Positions 1-8,187 of a stretch of 21,011 nucleotides of DNA are shown here, in pieces. The number at the start of each line of letters is the position of its first letter. Within the stretch, counting starts at the first letter, position 1. The notes beneath the pieces were generated by a model. That model worked only from the letters and a program-made list of their open reading frames with translations. It was not told where the DNA came from and searched no databases. This DNA is from Methanobacteriota archaeon (GTDB lineage: Archaea > Thermoplasmatota > DTKX01 > GCA-020343715), in NCBI GenBank assembly GCA_030594725.1, contig JAUVEQ010000006.1, positions 1 through 21,011 on the forward strand. The letters are read 5' to 3'. Both the position numbers and the translations under genes were made by a program.

Positions 1-548
1 TCCTGGAGAAGCACGGTCTTGTCGAGAGCCAGGAGGAACCCAGCGACGCCGGCGGCCCTCCCCGGAAGGCCTACTCGGCCACCAAGCAGCTGTCCATCAG
101 GATAGACATCGGACCCAACCTGTTCAATGCGAAGATGAGCACTTACGATCCCGACGAGGAGCCCGAGTCCCTCGAGGACTACGAGTACATCAACGAGATG
201 TACAGGAACCTGGCGAAGGAGGAGGATCCCCACGAGCGCCTGAGGGGTCTGGCCATCACCCTCAAGGACGTCAACATGGAACTTGCCGACCTGGAAAGGC
301 GCAGGGATGCGCTCCTCATGGCCAAGGAGCAGCTCATGGGAGAGGCCAACGATTTGATCTCCCAGCTGTCCCCCGACTACAACCAACGGAGGGTGCTCTA
401 CTTCATCACCGACCAGGGCACAGTGTCCGTCGCCCTCGTCTCCGAGCGCTTCAACATGCGCGAGAAGGCCGTGGAGGAGATATTCTTCCAGTTGCTCAGG
501 AACCGGTTGCTCTTCGACGACCGCTCCCTTCTCCTCGGAGAGCCCTAG
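1..548 (+). CDS. ArsR-like winged-helix transcriptional regulator, 5' truncated
   Basis: The open frame runs in from the window edge, with its first full codon at base 3, so the ATG at 135 is internal and not the start. The visible 181 residues begin with the end of a winged helix: LEKHGLVES, then a proline/glycine wing and RKAYSATKQLSIRI. That pattern is typical of archaeal ArsR-type DNA-binding domains, where the wing leads into a strand. A helical, charged stretch follows (visible residues about 55-120, including a coiled-coil-like ELADLERRRDALLMAKEQL). The end looks like a second small winged helix (QRRVLYFITDQGTVSVALVSERF). Archaeal regulators of this build usually act as dimers. It lies 113 bp upstream of the thermosome gene on the same strand, but a separate promoter lies between, so control of the chaperonins is only a possibility. 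The N-terminal half is outside the window. Confidence 0.8.
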   Translation, partial: LEKHGLVESQEEPSDAGGPPRKAYSATKQLSIRIDIGPNLFNAKMSTYDPDEEPESLEDYEYINEMYRNLAKEEDPHERLRGLAITLKDVNMELADLERRRDALLMAKEQLMGEANDLISQLSPDYNQRRVLYFITDQGTVSVALVSERFNMREKAVEEIFFQLLRNRLLFDDRSLLLGEP

Positions 549-590
549 AGGGAACACTGGCAAGGCTCTGTCCGCGGCCCCTTGTACACA

Positions 591-605
591 GATAGTTTTT
601 TATAG
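591..605 (+). promoter_or_regulatory. TATA-box promoter of the thermosome operon
   Basis: An AT-rich core (TTTTTTATA at 596-604) stands out in GC-rich surroundings, preceded by purine-rich ACAGATAG that could serve as BRE. Archaeal spacing puts the transcription start near 625-630, giving a leader of about 35 nt. That leader contains GGAGG at 650-654, 7 nt before the ATG at 662. I see no clear palindromic heat-shock operator, although GTATAC at 614-619 is a short palindrome close to the expected start site. Confidence 0.55.
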
Positions 606-661
606 AAGTTCACGTATACCAAGAGTGCAACCATTGCTACCACTAGCATGGAGGTTCAATC

Positions 662-2317
662 ATGATGGGAGGACAGACCCCAATCATCGTGCTCAAGGAA
701 GGCACGACGCGCGAACGTGGAAAGGGCGCCCAATACAACAACATAGAGGCAGCCCTGGCCATATCCGACGCGGTTCGTAGCACCCTGGGCCCGAAGGGCA
801 TGGACAAGATGCTGGTCGATTCGATGGGTGATGTAACGATCACCAACGACGGCGTGACCATCCTCAAGGAAGTGGATGTAGAGCACCCCGCCGCGAAGAT
901 GATAGTCGAAGTGGCCAAGACCCAAGACAATGAATGCGGCGACGGCACCACCACCGCTGTGGTGCTCGCCGGTGAGCTGTTGAAGAAGGCGGAGGAACTG
1001 TTGGAGTCCAACGTGCACCCCACCGTCATTGCCAATGGTTACAGGATGGCGTCCGTCGAGGCCAAGAAGATCTTGAACAAGAACGCCATCGACCTCAAGA
1101 ACCTGAAGGACAAGAAGCTGCTCAAGAAGATCGCCATGACCTCGATGGCGTCCAAGACCATCGGCGGCATGCAGTTCCTGGCCGACCTGGCCGTGAATGC
1201 GGTCCTCTCCATCGTGGACGATGTGGGCGGCCGGACCGTGGCGGACATCGACAACATCCAGATCGTCAAGAAGCAGGGTGGCTCCATCCGCGACACCGAG
1301 CTCATCGAGGGCATCATCGTGGACAAGGAGGCGGCCCACACGGGCATGCCCAAGTATCTTGAGGATCCCAAGATCGCCCTGGTAAACCAGGCACTGGAGA
1401 TAAAGAAGACCGAGGTGGACGCCAAGATAGAGATAGACGACCCCTTCGCCCTCAAGAACTTCCTCGACCAGGAGGAAGCGACCCTGAAGGGCATGGTCAA
1501 TACCCTCAAAGAGACCGGCGCCAACGCCGTGTTCTGCCAGAAGGGCATCGACGACCTGGCCCAGCACTACCTCTCCAAGAACGGCATGTTCGCCATCGCG
1601 CGTGTCAAGAAGTCGGACCTGGAGAAGCTATCCAAGGCCACGGGGGCCGATATCGTCAACAACCTCAAGGACATGTCCAAGAAGGACCTGGGCTCTGCTG
1701 GTATCATCGAGGAGAGGAAGTTCGGCAAGGACTCCCTCACCTTCATCACCGGCTGCAAGAACCCCATGGCGGTATCCGTACTGATCAGGGGTGGCACCGA
1801 GCACGTTGTGGCCGAGGCCGACCGAGCCCTGCACGACGCCCTGAGCGTCGTGTCCGACGTGGTAGTGGACGGCAAGTACATCGTGGGTGGCGGCGCCTCC
1901 GCCATGGAGATCGCCCAGCACCTCAAATCGTTCGCCTCCACCGTGGGAGGCCGCGAGCAGATGGCCATCGACTCCTACGCCGACTCGGTGGAGATCGTGC
2001 CCAAGTCCCTGGCCGAGAATGCGGGTTACGACCCGATTGACACCCTCATCGACCTCAGGTCCGCCCACTCCAAGAAGAAGAAGACGGCGGGGATCAACCT
2101 GAAGACCGGCAAGGTGGGTGACATGCTCAAGCTCGAGGTCCTCGAGCCCCTGAGGGTCGGCACCCAGGCTATCGACAGCGCCACCGACGTGGCGATCATG
2201 ATCCTGCGCATCGACGACGTCATCGCCTCCAAGGGCATGTCCCAGGGAGAGATGGCCGCGATGGCCCAGGCCGCACAGGGCGGCGGTGGCATGGGCGGCA
2301 TTCCAGGCATGATGTGA
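662..2317 (+). CDS. thsA: Thermosome (group II chaperonin) subunit 1
   Basis: This 551-residue protein is a subunit of the archaeal ATP-driven double-ring chaperonin, which folds non-native proteins in the cytosol. Family hallmarks are in the expected places: TLGPKGMDKM (41-50), TNDGVTIL (61-68), the nucleotide-binding GDGTTT (93-98), and GGGAS (409-413) in the second half of the equatorial domain. The length is normal for the family (about 540-560). The C-terminus is the flexible Gly/Met tail (GGGGMGGIPGMM) that projects into the ring cavity. GGAGG at 650-654 supports the start at 662. The next codon is also ATG. The downstream gene is a close paralog that begins with the same MMGGQTPI, so the pair probably forms a hetero-oligomer. 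The letter A or B is arbitrary. Confidence 0.97.
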   Translation: MMGGQTPIIVLKEGTTRERGKGAQYNNIEAALAISDAVRSTLGPKGMDKMLVDSMGDVTITNDGVTILKEVDVEHPAAKMIVEVAKTQDNECGDGTTTAVVLAGELLKKAEELLESNVHPTVIANGYRMASVEAKKILNKNAIDLKNLKDKKLLKKIAMTSMASKTIGGMQFLADLAVNAVLSIVDDVGGRTVADIDNIQIVKKQGGSIRDTELIEGIIVDKEAAHTGMPKYLEDPKIALVNQALEIKKTEVDAKIEIDDPFALKNFLDQEEATLKGMVNTLKETGANAVFCQKGIDDLAQHYLSKNGMFAIARVKKSDLEKLSKATGADIVNNLKDMSKKDLGSAGIIEERKFGKDSLTFITGCKNPMAVSVLIRGGTEHVVAEADRALHDALSVVSDVVVDGKYIVGGGASAMEIAQHLKSFASTVGGREQMAIDSYADSVEIVPKSLAENAGYDPIDTLIDLRSAHSKKKKTAGINLKTGKVGDMLKLEVLEPLRVGTQAIDSATDVAIMILRIDDVIASKGMSQGEMAAMAQAAQGGGGMGGIPGMM

Positions 2318-2357
2318 GGAACGAACGATAACAAAGGAGAAAAAGGAGGAATTGAAA

Positions 2358-3992
2358 ATGATGGGAGGACAAACCCCGATACTCATCCTCAAGGAGGGAA
2401 CGACCCGTGAGAAGGGCAAGGGCGCGCACCATAACAACATCGCGGCGGCCAAGGCCATCGCCGACGCCATCCGCAGCACCCTGGGCCCCCGCGGCATGGA
2501 CAAGATGCTCGTGGACTCCATGGGCGACGTGGTCATCACCAACGACGGTGCGACCATCCTCAAGGAGATCGACGTCGAGCACCCCGCAGCCAAGATGCTG
2601 GTGGAGGTCGCGAAGACCCAGGATGCCGAGTGCGGCGATGGGACCACCACCTCGGTGGTCCTCGCTGGCGAACTGCTGAAGAAGGCGGAGGCTCTGTTGG
2701 ATTCCAACGTGCACCCCACCGTGATCGCCGCCGGCTACAGGATGGCATCCGAGAGGGCCGTGGACGTCCTGAACGACATATCCTTGAACATCTCGAACAC
2801 GGATATCAAGAAGCTCAAGAAGATCGCTGCCACCGCGCTGCGCTCCAAGATCGCGGATGCGGCGGGCGACCTGTTGTCCGACACCTCGGTGAAGGCAATC
2901 CTCGCCGTGGCCGAGAAGCGTGGCAAGAGGTACGTGGTCGACGTGGACAACGTCCAGATCGTCAAGAAGCAGGGCGGATCCATCGATGACACCGAGCTCA
3001 TCGAGGGCGTCATCCTGGACAAGGAGCCCGTTCACTCGGGCATGCCCAACCACGTCAAGAAGCCCAAGATCGCACTGTTGGACTCGTCCATGGAGATCAA
3101 GAAGACCGAGGTGGACGCCAAGATCCAGATCCGCGACCCCACCCAGCTGCAGGCCTTCCTGGACGAGGAGGAGGCGACCCTGCGCGGCATGGTCGACTCC
3201 GTCGTCAAGTCCGGCGCCAACGTGTTGTTCTGTCAGAAGGGCATCGACGACCTGGCCCAGCACTACCTTGCCAAGAACGACATCTACACGGTCCGCCGCG
3301 TTAAGAAGTCGGACATGGAGAAGCTGGCCAAGGCCACGGGCGCCGAGGTCGTCACCGACCTCAGCGACCTCAAGAAGTCCATGCTGGGTTCCGCCGGCGA
3401 GGTGGAGCTCCGCCAGATCGGCGAAGACAAGATGACCTTCGTCACCGGCTGCAAGAAGGCCTCCGCGGTGTCCATCCTGCTCCGGGGCGGCACCGAGCAT
3501 ATCGTCGACGAGATGGACCGGTCCCTACACGACGCACTGTCGGTCGTGGGCGTGGCCATCGAGGACGGACGCATCTCCGCTGGTGGCGGTGCCTCCGCCA
3601 TCGAGATCGCCCTCCAGCTCCGGGACTACGCCGCGACCATCGGCGGTCGCGAGCAGATGGCCATCGACGCCTTCGCCAACGCCATCGAGATCATCCCCAA
3701 GACCCTGGCCGAGAACGCTGGCCTGGACTCGATCAATGCGATCCTGGACCTGCGTCAGGCCCACAAGAAGGGCCAGAAGCACGCCGGACTCAACGTGCAC
3801 ACCGGCAAGGTGGTCAACATGATGGACGCCGAGGTCATCGAGCCCCTGAGGGTCGGTACCCAGGCCATCCAGTCCGCCACCGAGGCGGCGGTCATGGTCC
3901 TGCGCATCGATGATGTGATCGCTGCCAAGGCAGGCGGCGGTGCTGGCGGCATGCCTGGTGGCATGCCTGGCATGGGCGACATGGACTACTAG
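2358..3992 (+). CDS. thsB: Thermosome (group II chaperonin) subunit 2
   Basis: This is the second chaperonin subunit, 544 residues from the ATG at 2358. I prefer that start to the in-frame TTG at 2352. The strong AGGAGG at 2344-2349 is 8 nt from 2358 but only 2 nt from 2352, and 2358 gives the same MMGGQTPI N-terminus as the paralog upstream. It carries the same TLGPRGMDKM (41-50), TNDGATIL (61-68) and GDGTTT (93-98) ATPase motifs and a GGMPGGMPGMGDMDY tail. Only 40 nt separate it from subunit 1 and no promoter is evident there, so the two are likely cotranscribed. Identity is high across the equatorial parts and lower in the apical/intermediate part, which fits an old duplication with specialised substrate-binding domains. 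Confidence 0.97.
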   Translation: MMGGQTPILILKEGTTREKGKGAHHNNIAAAKAIADAIRSTLGPRGMDKMLVDSMGDVVITNDGATILKEIDVEHPAAKMLVEVAKTQDAECGDGTTTSVVLAGELLKKAEALLDSNVHPTVIAAGYRMASERAVDVLNDISLNISNTDIKKLKKIAATALRSKIADAAGDLLSDTSVKAILAVAEKRGKRYVVDVDNVQIVKKQGGSIDDTELIEGVILDKEPVHSGMPNHVKKPKIALLDSSMEIKKTEVDAKIQIRDPTQLQAFLDEEEATLRGMVDSVVKSGANVLFCQKGIDDLAQHYLAKNDIYTVRRVKKSDMEKLAKATGAEVVTDLSDLKKSMLGSAGEVELRQIGEDKMTFVTGCKKASAVSILLRGGTEHIVDEMDRSLHDALSVVGVAIEDGRISAGGGASAIEIALQLRDYAATIGGREQMAIDAFANAIEIIPKTLAENAGLDSINAILDLRQAHKKGQKHAGLNVHTGKVVNMMDAEVIEPLRVGTQAIQSATEAAVMVLRIDDVIAAKAGGGAGGMPGGMPGMGDMDY

Positions 3993-3998
3993 ATGGGA

Positions 3999-4040
3999 CG
4001 GGGGTTCGACCCCCGCCCCCTCCCCCCTTTTTTCTTATAT
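3999..4040 (+). terminator. Hairpin plus T-tract behind the thermosome operon
   Basis: A 7-bp perfect stem (3999-4005 with 4009-4015, CGGGGGT/ACCCCCG, loop TCG) is followed by a C-rich stretch and then six T (4028-4033) and a further T/A-rich run to 4045. Archaeal RNA polymerase stops at T-rich tracts, so the T-run is the more important part. The pcm gene converges from the other side and ends at 4106. Confidence 0.5.
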
Positions 4041-4105
4041 TTTTCACTTGCCCGAGCCCAGGCTCACGTGATCATCGATCTTGCAACCGGGGACGCCAGC
4101 TACCC

Positions 4106-4723
4106 TCATTGGCCGCACTTGCCCACGAGGGGTACGAAGACGCAACCGCCCATACGCTCCATTGTTGTGCGGTTCCCTTTCCTTGTCACCCGCGTCAGTT
4201 CCTGCACGTAGGGACCCCCCACGGGAATGAGCAGCATGCCGTTCTCGGAGAGGTTGTCCAACATTGTCTCGGACACGCGGGGAGCGGCGCATGCCACCGA
4301 GATCCGGTCGTAAGGGGCGTGCTCGGGCCAACCGCACGAGCCATCCCCAACCACAACGGTCACCCTGTCGGTGAGACCCGCCGCCTCCAGGTTGTCCCGG
4401 GCCCGTCGGGCAAGGGCCTCGATACGTTCCACGGTGAAGACATGGCCAGTGGGTCCGACCACGTGGGCGATCACCGCGGCATGGTAGCCCAAACCTCCAC
4501 CCACTTCCAGCACCCGATGGCCCTCCCTGCAACGCATGGCCTCCACCATTATGGCCACCATGTGGGGTGCGGAGATCGTCTGGTGGTGGCCGATATCCAG
4601 GGGATGGTCAGCGTAGGCCGCCCGTTCGACGCTCTCGGGAACGAACAGCTCACGTCTCACGGACAGCATCGCGTGACGGACCGGATCGGAGCGGACGTAT
4701 CCCGAACGCTCCAGGTGCTCCAC
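4106..4723 (-). CDS. pcm: Protein-L-isoaspartate O-methyltransferase
   Basis: This 205-residue enzyme methylates isoaspartyl residues in damaged proteins with S-adenosylmethionine, starting their repair to aspartate. Family features are clear: the substrate-site QTISAPHM (48-55), the SAM-binding motif I VLEVGGGLGY (71-80; the family consensus is usually VLEVGTGSGY), the acidic loop after VFTVERI, and VVVGDGSCGWPEHAPYDRI for the rest of the cofactor pocket. The length is normal. The start is GTG at 4723, supported by GAGGAGG at 4730-4736 with 6 nt spacing. It converges on the thermosome operon and diverges from the PKD protein gene. A weak TATA-like element in minus orientation lies at about 4798-4812. 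Its neighbourhood with chaperonins suggests a protein-maintenance block. Confidence 0.95.
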   Translation of the reverse strand: MEHLERSGYVRSDPVRHAMLSVRRELFVPESVERAAYADHPLDIGHHQTISAPHMVAIMVEAMRCREGHRVLEVGGGLGYHAAVIAHVVGPTGHVFTVERIEALARRARDNLEAAGLTDRVTVVVGDGSCGWPEHAPYDRISVACAAPRVSETMLDNLSENGMLLIPVGGPYVQELTRVTRKGNRTTMERMGGCVFVPLVGKCGQ

Positions 4724-4832
4724 TAGGAGCCTCCTCTGGTCGTCGTAACTACCTCTTGGGACGATTTTCCCCTCCGAGCACGTCTAATGACTGGCCCTCC
4801 TTTAACGTTTGTGGGCGAGGGCCTCAACCAAT

Positions 4833-4847
4833 CCGAAAGATTAATAA
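4833..4847 (+). promoter_or_regulatory. BRE/TATA promoter of the PKD membrane protein gene
   Basis: CCGAAA (4833-4838) followed by GA and TTAATAA (4841-4847) matches the archaeal BRE plus TATA arrangement well. Transcription would start near 4868-4872, giving a leader of about 45 nt before the ATG at 4914. The 190-bp divergent region between pcm and this gene holds little else. Confidence 0.6.
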
Positions 4848-4913
4848 CCAACGATGTGGGTTCAAACTGCTGGTCCTGAGCCAGCACTCAACCGATTCGG
4901 GGGACACTGTAAG

Positions 4914-6779
4914 ATGATACGCAAGAAATACCTACTGATACTACTCCTTATCCTGGGGGTTACCCTCGTGGTCGCGAGCGAGGTCTCGGCCGCTGACGAG
5001 CTGGAGATATTCGCCGGTCAGGACAAGACCGTCCGCGTTAACACCCCTCTGGAGTTCAACGATGCAGAGATCATCAAGCCCAATCCACTTGACCCTGAGC
5101 GAACCTACACCTTCTCGTGGGATTTCGACAACAAGAAGAACATCGACCTGGACGATCCACCCATCTTCGACAACGATGCCGAGAGCAACGAGAGGTTCAC
5201 CGAGTGGACCTATCACCTCCCCGGTGTGTACATCGTGACCCTCACGGTGGAGGACGGCCACAACACCGTCAAGGACACCCTTCAGGTGACCGTCGAGGCG
5301 AACGAGCCACCTACTATCAACGTCAACGCCACCGAGTCAGCGTTCAAGGATGTCGAGCACATCTTCTACGGCGATGCCACCGACGACAACGCCCCCCCCC
5401 ACCTTCTGAGGTGGCACTGGGAGTTCGGTGATGGTGAGTCCAGCGACGATCCTGCACCCGTACGCCACGTCTACGGGTCGGTGCGCGGTTACCAGGTGAA
5501 GGTGCGGGTCACCGACCCAGACAACGATTACTCGGTGTTCACCATCTTCCTCAACGTTATCGAGAAGCCGGGAGAGATGGGAAAGCTCTATCCCATCAAG
5601 GACGGCATGATCTCCCACAAGGCAAAGGAGATCCGGGAGGAGGGTTACATCGCCTACAAGCTCCCCGTCAAAAAGAATCACGACATCATAATCGAGGTCC
5701 TCGTTTCCACCAGCCCGCCATCTCCACCGGTCTCTGTGCTGATCTTCACCTCGGAGAACGCATTCTTGGACTACGAGCTTGGCGTGGGCGGCACCTGGAG
5801 GGGTAGCCTGTCCCACGAGGAGCTGGATTACCTGCACCTGATCGCGTTCACCGCCGATGAGGACGCGGACTACTATGTCGTCATCGACAACGGCTACCAG
5901 ACAGGAGGCGGTTTCGCGTCCCTCTCCGGAATGGCCACCGTTGACATCGTGGTCGAGGACATTGACCACGGGAATTGGTGGGTCGACATCCCCTTCTTCG
6001 TCTACTTCCTGATCGTGGTCGTCGTCGCGATCCTGGTGCTGTTCATCGTGGGCAACAAGTTCCTCGAGGTGCAGCAGAGCCAGAAGCAGCAGAAACAGGC
6101 CATCGACCAGACCAAGGTCCAGAAGGACCAGGCCGTAAGTTCCCTCAGGAGCTTCTTGGACAATCCCGAGGACGCCACGGTCCGCGCTTCCCAGCAGGCC
6201 CAGATGGCACCCCAGTACCCGCAGCCAGCCCCGGGCGGACCGCCCGGAGGTCCCGGCCCCGCACCCGCTCCGGGCCCCGGCCCGACCCCGGTCCCAGGCG
6301 GAGCGCCCGTCCAGACCAGGCCCGTGGGAGCACCCCAGCCCCAGCGACCACCGGGAGCACCCGGCGGCCCGCCACCCCAGCGCCCCGCTGGAGCGCCCGG
6401 AGGCCCACCGCCGCAAGCGCCCCCGAAGGCACCACCCGCGGAGACACCCGCAGAGGTACCCGCAGAGGTACCCGCAGAGGCACCCGCAGAGGCACCACCA
6501 TCGGAGGCACCCGCCGAGACCGAGGTCCCAACGACCTTCGAAGCGCCTCCGATCATACAAGGTGACGCTCCCGAGATGATCTCGTCCACGGGGCCTGTCT
6601 ACCTGACGACGGAGCAGCCCAAGCGGGAGACGACCGACTTCGGCCTGAGGTCCGATAAGGATGTCGCCGCGGATTTCGAGCTGAAATCGGAGAAGGAAGT
6701 CACCGCGGAAGATGAGAAATCAAAGGCCCGCAAGAAATCAGAGGCCGAAGAGGATATCGAGAGCTCCGAGGAGGAGTGA
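4914..6779 (+). CDS. Secreted-anchored protein with two PKD domains and a Pro/Ala-rich cytoplasmic tail
   Basis: The start is ATG 4914, not the upstream ATG at 4854. From 4914 the protein opens with a textbook signal peptide (MIRKK, hydrophobic residues 6-21, SEVSA before the mature end near 26). The 4854 ATG would lie upstream of the predicted transcription start. The product is 621 residues. Two PKD-like beta-sandwich domains follow, about 30-125 (FSWDFDN) and 130-225 (WHWEFGDGESSDD, then HVYG). Next come a less typical extracellular domain (about 235-350) and one membrane helix at about 360-380. The cytoplasmic part has a Gln/Lys-rich helix (385-410), a long Pro/Gly/Ala-rich region (about 425-550) and a highly charged Lys/Glu end (590-621). 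PKD domains usually mediate extracellular protein or carbohydrate contacts. No enzymatic domain is visible, so a surface-structure or sensing role is inference. Confidence 0.85.
   Translation: MIRKKYLLILLLILGVTLVVASEVSAADELEIFAGQDKTVRVNTPLEFNDAEIIKPNPLDPERTYTFSWDFDNKKNIDLDDPPIFDNDAESNERFTEWTYHLPGVYIVTLTVEDGHNTVKDTLQVTVEANEPPTINVNATESAFKDVEHIFYGDATDDNAPPHLLRWHWEFGDGESSDDPAPVRHVYGSVRGYQVKVRVTDPDNDYSVFTIFLNVIEKPGEMGKLYPIKDGMISHKAKEIREEGYIAYKLPVKKNHDIIIEVLVSTSPPSPPVSVLIFTSENAFLDYELGVGGTWRGSLSHEELDYLHLIAFTADEDADYYVVIDNGYQTGGGFASLSGMATVDIVVEDIDHGNWWVDIPFFVYFLIVVVVAILVLFIVGNKFLEVQQSQKQQKQAIDQTKVQKDQAVSSLRSFLDNPEDATVRASQQAQMAPQYPQPAPGGPPGGPGPAPAPGPGPTPVPGGAPVQTRPVGAPQPQRPPGAPGGPPPQRPAGAPGGPPPQAPPKAPPAETPAEVPAEVPAEAPAEAPPSEAPAETEVPTTFEAPPIIQGDAPEMISSTGPVYLTTEQPKRETTDFGLRSDKDVAADFELKSEKEVTAEDEKSKARKKSEAEEDIESSEEE
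6447..6494 (+). repeat. Four tandem 12-bp units coding for PAE(V/A)
   Basis: Four adjacent copies of CCCGCAGAGGYA (6447-6458, 6459-6470, 6471-6482, 6483-6494) encode the PAEV/PAEA repeats in the cytoplasmic tail of the PKD protein. Units 1-2 carry T and units 3-4 carry C at position 11, as expected for recent slippage duplication. Copy number may vary between strains. Confidence 0.85.
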
Positions 6780-6795
6780 GCCAGGGGGCGAGCCT

Positions 6796-8187
6796 TTGCC
6801 CCTTCCAGATCCTCGAACAGGACCCCTCGGGTCGTCAGATACCACACATCTATCGGTAGTGGGAACGGGGTACGTTGGCCTGGTCACCGCCCTGGCCTTC
6901 TGCCACCACGGACATCGTGTCACCTGCGTGGACATCATCCCCGACAGGGTCGACTCCGTCTCCCGGGGGAAGGCGCCCTTCTACGAGCCGGGTGTGGCCG
7001 AGGCCCTTGCCAAACACCTGGGCTCGGGCCTCCTCGATGCCACCACGGACACCGCGAAGGCTGTGGCGGACACGGAGATCACGTTCCTCTGCGTGGGCAC
7101 GCCGTCCTCTGCGGACGGTTCCTACGACCTTGGCCATCTTGGAGCCGCCGCCCGCTCGGTAGGTGAGGCCATCGCCGGCCTGGACAGGCATCATCTCGTG
7201 GTGACCAAGAGCACCGTCACCCCCACCGCCAATCGGTCCGTGGTCCTGCCGGCCATCGCCAACGCCTCGGGCAAGGAGGCCCCAGCAGGGTTCTCCCTGG
7301 CCTCCAATCCGGAGTTCCTGAGGGAGGGGTCCGCCCTGGCCGACGCGCTGGCGCCCGACCGCATCGTTCTCGGGGTCATGGAGGGGGACAGGACTGCCAG
7401 GGACCTCCTGGAAGACCTTTACGCGCCCTTCGACCGCCCACTCCTCGTCACCTCACTCGAGGGGGCCGAACTGATCAAGCTGGCCTCCAACTCGCTTCTG
7501 GCCATCAAGGTGGCCTTCGCCAACGAGGTGGCGAACCTGGCCTCGTCTGTCGATGCCGACGGTTACCAGGTCCTGGAGGGCGTGGGCCTCGATCATCGGC
7601 TTGGACCACACTTCCTGAGGGCGGGGGCTGGGTTCGGCGGGAGCTGCTTCCCGAAGGACCTGCGAGCGCTGGTGGCCTTCTCCAGGTCCCAGGGAGCCCC
7701 CGCGCTGTTGCCGACCGCTGCGCTGGACCAGAACGAGGTGCAACCAGTCGTCATGGTCGACCTGGTCCGCAAGGCCCTTGACGGGAACCTTCAAGGAAAA
7801 CAGGTGGCACTCCTTGGCCTGGCGTTCAAGCCGGATACCGACGACGTGAGGGAGACACGGGCGCTTCCCATCTACAAGCTCCTCCTGGAAGAGGGCGCCA
7901 CCGTCGTGTGCCACGACCCGCGGGCCGGGGATAACTTCGTCGAGCTGGTCCGCGAGGAGGGGCTGGCACGACCCGATGTCCGCGAGGGGTTGGATGAGGT
8001 CCTGAGAGAAGCCAATGCCGCCGTCATCCAGACCGAGTGGGAGGAGTACCGGCTGTTGGGACCGGAGGAGCTCGTTTCCGAAATGGCACCGCCTCGGGCA
8101 ATAGTCGACGTTCGCAGGACCTTCGACCCTTACATGATGCTGGCGGCCGGTGTGACATACTGGGGCGTCGGGCTCCCACCACCCTGA
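6796..8187 (+). CDS. UDP-glucose/UDP-ManNAc-type sugar nucleotide 6-dehydrogenase
   Basis: This NAD-dependent dehydrogenase oxidises the C6 hydroxyl of a nucleotide sugar to a uronic acid, supplying precursors for surface glycans or glycoprotein sugars. Motifs from the likely start: the Rossmann glycine motif GTGYVG (23-28), FLCVGTPSS, SNPEFLREGSA, KLASNSLLAIKVAFANE, the catalytic cysteine in FGGSCFPKD (Cys284), and LAFKPDTDDVRE in the C-terminal UDP-binding domain. The start is uncertain. No ATG lies close to the Rossmann strand, an ATG at 6712 would overlap the PKD gene by 68 bp and add a basic, unstructured leader, and TTG 6796 has AGGGGG about 8 nt upstream. UDP-glucose versus UDP-N-acetylmannosamine cannot be decided from sequence by eye. 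The gene starts just behind the PKD gene and may be cotranscribed with it. Confidence 0.93.
   Translation: MPLPDPRTGPLGSSDTTHLSVVGTGYVGLVTALAFCHHGHRVTCVDIIPDRVDSVSRGKAPFYEPGVAEALAKHLGSGLLDATTDTAKAVADTEITFLCVGTPSSADGSYDLGHLGAAARSVGEAIAGLDRHHLVVTKSTVTPTANRSVVLPAIANASGKEAPAGFSLASNPEFLREGSALADALAPDRIVLGVMEGDRTARDLLEDLYAPFDRPLLVTSLEGAELIKLASNSLLAIKVAFANEVANLASSVDADGYQVLEGVGLDHRLGPHFLRAGAGFGGSCFPKDLRALVAFSRSQGAPALLPTAALDQNEVQPVVMVDLVRKALDGNLQGKQVALLGLAFKPDTDDVRETRALPIYKLLLEEGATVVCHDPRAGDNFVELVREEGLARPDVREGLDEVLREANAAVIQTEWEEYRLLGPEELVSEMAPPRAIVDVRRTFDPYMMLAAGVTYWGVGLPPP

Noticed and set aside
656..1567. Long open frames antisense to the thermosome genes (also 1628-2719 and 2220-3500)
   Set aside because: They are shadows caused by GC-rich third positions. 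Their translations are His/Val/Leu/Gly-rich and match no family.
3996..4025. T-arm-like GGGGGTTCGACCCCC followed by a C-rich segment, suggesting the 3' end of a tRNA
   Set aside because: The loop between the G and C runs is only 5 nt instead of 7, and no acceptor, D-arm or anticodon arm can be found upstream, where the thermosome gene ends. It fits a terminator hairpin better.
4854..4913. Earlier ATG for the PKD protein gene
   Set aside because: It would put 20 polar residues before the signal peptide and lies upstream of the transcription start predicted from the TATA box at 4841-4847.
6441..6500. CRISPR-like short repeats
   Set aside because: The units are adjacent 12-mers without spacers and lie in frame within a coding low-complexity region.
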